Assembly (NCBI GenBank): GCA_014237955.1 | Contig: JABABY010000138.1 | Location: 1 to 5,570, forward strand | DNA from: Planctomycetota bacterium | Lineage (GTDB): Bacteria; Planctomycetota; Planctomycetia; Pirellulales; UBA7805 | Direction: 5' to 3' | DNA length: 5,570 nt | Shown: one piece after another, positions 4,456-5,570 of the stretch | Position numbering within the stretch: the stretch's first letter is position 1 | Layout of the letters: each line of letters starts with the position of its first letter | Translations under genes and position numbers: made by a program | The notes under the pieces: model-generated | The model's input: only the letters and a program-made list of their open reading frames with translations | Told to the model about the DNA's origin: nothing | The model's database searches: none

Positions 4456-5544
4456 ATGAAACGCAACGCGCTCACCGATTGGCTGCATTTCCTCCGCTCC
4501 TATTTTTCGGCAGCACCATCGTATCTGATTTTCTTTCCAACGGCCGCCTGCAATGCGCGGTGCAAACACTGCTTCTACTGGGAGGAAATCGCATCCGCAA
4601 AAACGCGCAACGAATTAACCCTTAATGAAATCGAAAAAATCGCGGACAGCCTCAATCTGATTTACCTGTCGATTGGCGGAGGCGAACCGTTCATCCGCAA
4701 GGATCTTCCTCAGATCGTGAAGGGATTTTACGATCGCTCCCGGATACTGTATTGCAATATTGTTACAAACGGATTTTATACAGAGCGAACGGTTGCGACT
4801 GTCAAAACAATCCGCGAGCAGTGTCCCCGACTCAAAATCAAGATCCAAATATCATTTGACGATTTCGAAGAAGAGCATGACGCCTATCGCAAGGTTCCAG
4901 GAATTTTTTCCAAAGCCACAGAGACTCTGAGGGAACTTTCGAAGATCCGTCAATCGGATCCGCGCCTGAATCTCGACATTGCGACATGCATGACGAAAAC
5001 CAATAAGGAGCGGGTGACAAAACTTTATGACTACATGCGGGAGCAAACCGATTTCGACGACTACCAGTTTCTCTATCCTCGTGGAAACGCGGAATACGAA
5101 GAGGAAAAAGAGGTAACTCCTGACGAGTGGTGGACCGCTCTTGAGCATGTGCAGTCACAAGATTTTCGTGAGAACCACAGTCCTATCCTGGGAGCCATCA
5201 ATAGGATTGCAAAGCGTGGCATTTACCGCTTCTTGAAAACGGACGAGCACCCGTGGGATTGCCTCGCCGGGAGCAAGTTTATTTCCATCACTGAGAAAGG
5301 CGTCTTGCAGCCCTGCGAGGTGCTCGGCCAAATGCAGCCAGAATTTGATTCCGACATCGGAACACTGCGCGACTTCGACTTCGACGTCCGCAAGGCGCTC
5401 GCGTCCTCGAAAGGCCGCGAAGTCGTCGACTGGATTCGTGATACGCAATGTCGCTGCTCTTTTGAATGCGCCGCTAATTGCAATGTTGTTTTCGCGAAAA
5501 AGGAAGTCATGCGTGTATTCGGAGCGAAGTTGACGGGTGGCTAA
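4456..5544 (+). CDS. Radical SAM enzyme with SPASM-like C-terminal region
   Basis: The 362-residue protein carries the radical SAM signature CNARCKHC (C32, C36, C39), which binds the [4Fe-4S] cluster that cleaves S-adenosylmethionine. An S-adenosylmethionine-contacting GGGEP motif follows at 74-78. The C-terminal region has six more cysteines. C269 and C287 fit the SPASM opening CX12GX4C exactly. The second group (C332, C334, C338, C342) is spaced CX1CX3CX3C instead of the classical CX2CX5CX3C, and there is no later cysteine. It probably binds at least one auxiliary cluster. SPASM-type enzymes modify peptides, sugars or other small molecules; which applies is not visible here. No precursor-peptide gene is recognised nearby. 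The downstream gene overlaps by 8 bases and looks like a glycosyltransferase, which favours a role in sugar or glycoconjugate assembly. No strong ribosome binding site precedes ATG 4456. Confidence 0.9.
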   Translation: MKRNALTDWLHFLRSYFSAAPSYLIFFPTAACNARCKHCFYWEEIASAKTRNELTLNEIEKIADSLNLIYLSIGGGEPFIRKDLPQIVKGFYDRSRILYCNIVTNGFYTERTVATVKTIREQCPRLKIKIQISFDDFEEEHDAYRKVPGIFSKATETLRELSKIRQSDPRLNLDIATCMTKTNKERVTKLYDYMREQTDFDDYQFLYPRGNAEYEEEKEVTPDEWWTALEHVQSQDFRENHSPILGAINRIAKRGIYRFLKTDEHPWDCLAGSKFISITEKGVLQPCEVLGQMQPEFDSDIGTLRDFDFDVRKALASSKGREVVDWIRDTQCRCSFECAANCNVVFAKKEVMRVFGAKLTGG

Positions 5545-5570
5545 TCTCGACATTTCGGTAATCGTCATTT
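5537..5570 (+). CDS. Start of a probable family 2 glycosyltransferase (cut by window end)
   Basis: From GTG 5537 the frame reads MANLDISVIVI to the window edge without a stop. The pattern (I)SVIV right after a short polar start is the first beta strand of the GT-A fold typical of family 2 glycosyltransferases, which usually continues as PTYN or similar; that part is outside the window. The gene overlaps the radical SAM stop by 8 bases, implying translational coupling in one operon. GGAG at 5521-5524 is a possible but distant ribosome binding site (12 bases). Only 11 codons are visible, so the family call is an inference. Confidence 0.5.
   Translation, partial: MANLDISVIVI

Noticed and set aside
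5155..5568. A 137-codon - strand open frame opposite the radical SAM C-terminus
   Set aside because: It is antisense to the cysteine-rich SPASM-like region, has no motif, and its start coincides with the probable glycosyltransferase start on the other strand.

Overview
The window reads as accessory chromosome from a planctomycete-like bacterium, probably related to Pirellula or Rhodopirellula. This placement is inference: it rests on the mix of gene types, sparse Shine-Dalgarno sites and roughly 50% GC, and no rRNA or marker gene is present to confirm it. All supported genes lie on the + strand. No intergenic stretch exceeds about 185 bases, and I see no tRNA, rRNA, CRISPR array, transposase or integrase.

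Layout. (1) 1-112: copy 1 of a dispersed repeat, cut by the window edge. (2) 122-796: a secreted protein with seven 24-residue MORN-2/YwqK-type repeats. (3) 852-967: copy 2 of the repeat, 105/112 identical to copy 1. (4) 980-2569: a full-length cytochrome P450. (5) 2640-3851: a multi-pass membrane protein with a C-terminal SRPBCC (START/polyketide-cyclase-like) domain, 70 bases after the P450 and probably cotranscribed with it. (6) 3880-3975: copy 3 of the repeat, diverged in its 5' half but 46/47 identical in its 3' core. (7) 3999-4310: a 103-residue two-helix membrane protein. (8) 4355-4382: a near-consensus sigma-70-type promoter. (9) 4456-5544: a radical SAM enzyme with a SPASM-like C-terminal cysteine region. 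(10) 5537-window end: the first 11 codons of a gene overlapping the previous stop, which look like the start of a family 2 glycosyltransferase.

The most unusual signal is the repeat. Each copy sits immediately upstream of a gene, in the gene's orientation, and ends 9 to 23 bases before the start codon. The genes behind it are unrelated. Its core is a 7-bp stem with a 10-base loop carrying GGTGA, which resembles the 3' half of a Shine-Dalgarno site. The genes behind it lack a normal Shine-Dalgarno site, whereas the SRPBCC gene, which has no repeat, has GGAG at normal spacing. Copies 1 and 2 also contain a promoter-like pair. The element could be a portable 5' expression/UTR module or a recombination site joining unrelated genes; the sequence alone cannot decide.

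Functional links: the P450 and SRPBCC genes may form one unit acting on a hydrophobic substrate, and the radical SAM gene with the overlapping glycosyltransferase-like gene probably starts a polysaccharide or glycoconjugate operon. Both are inferences from context.
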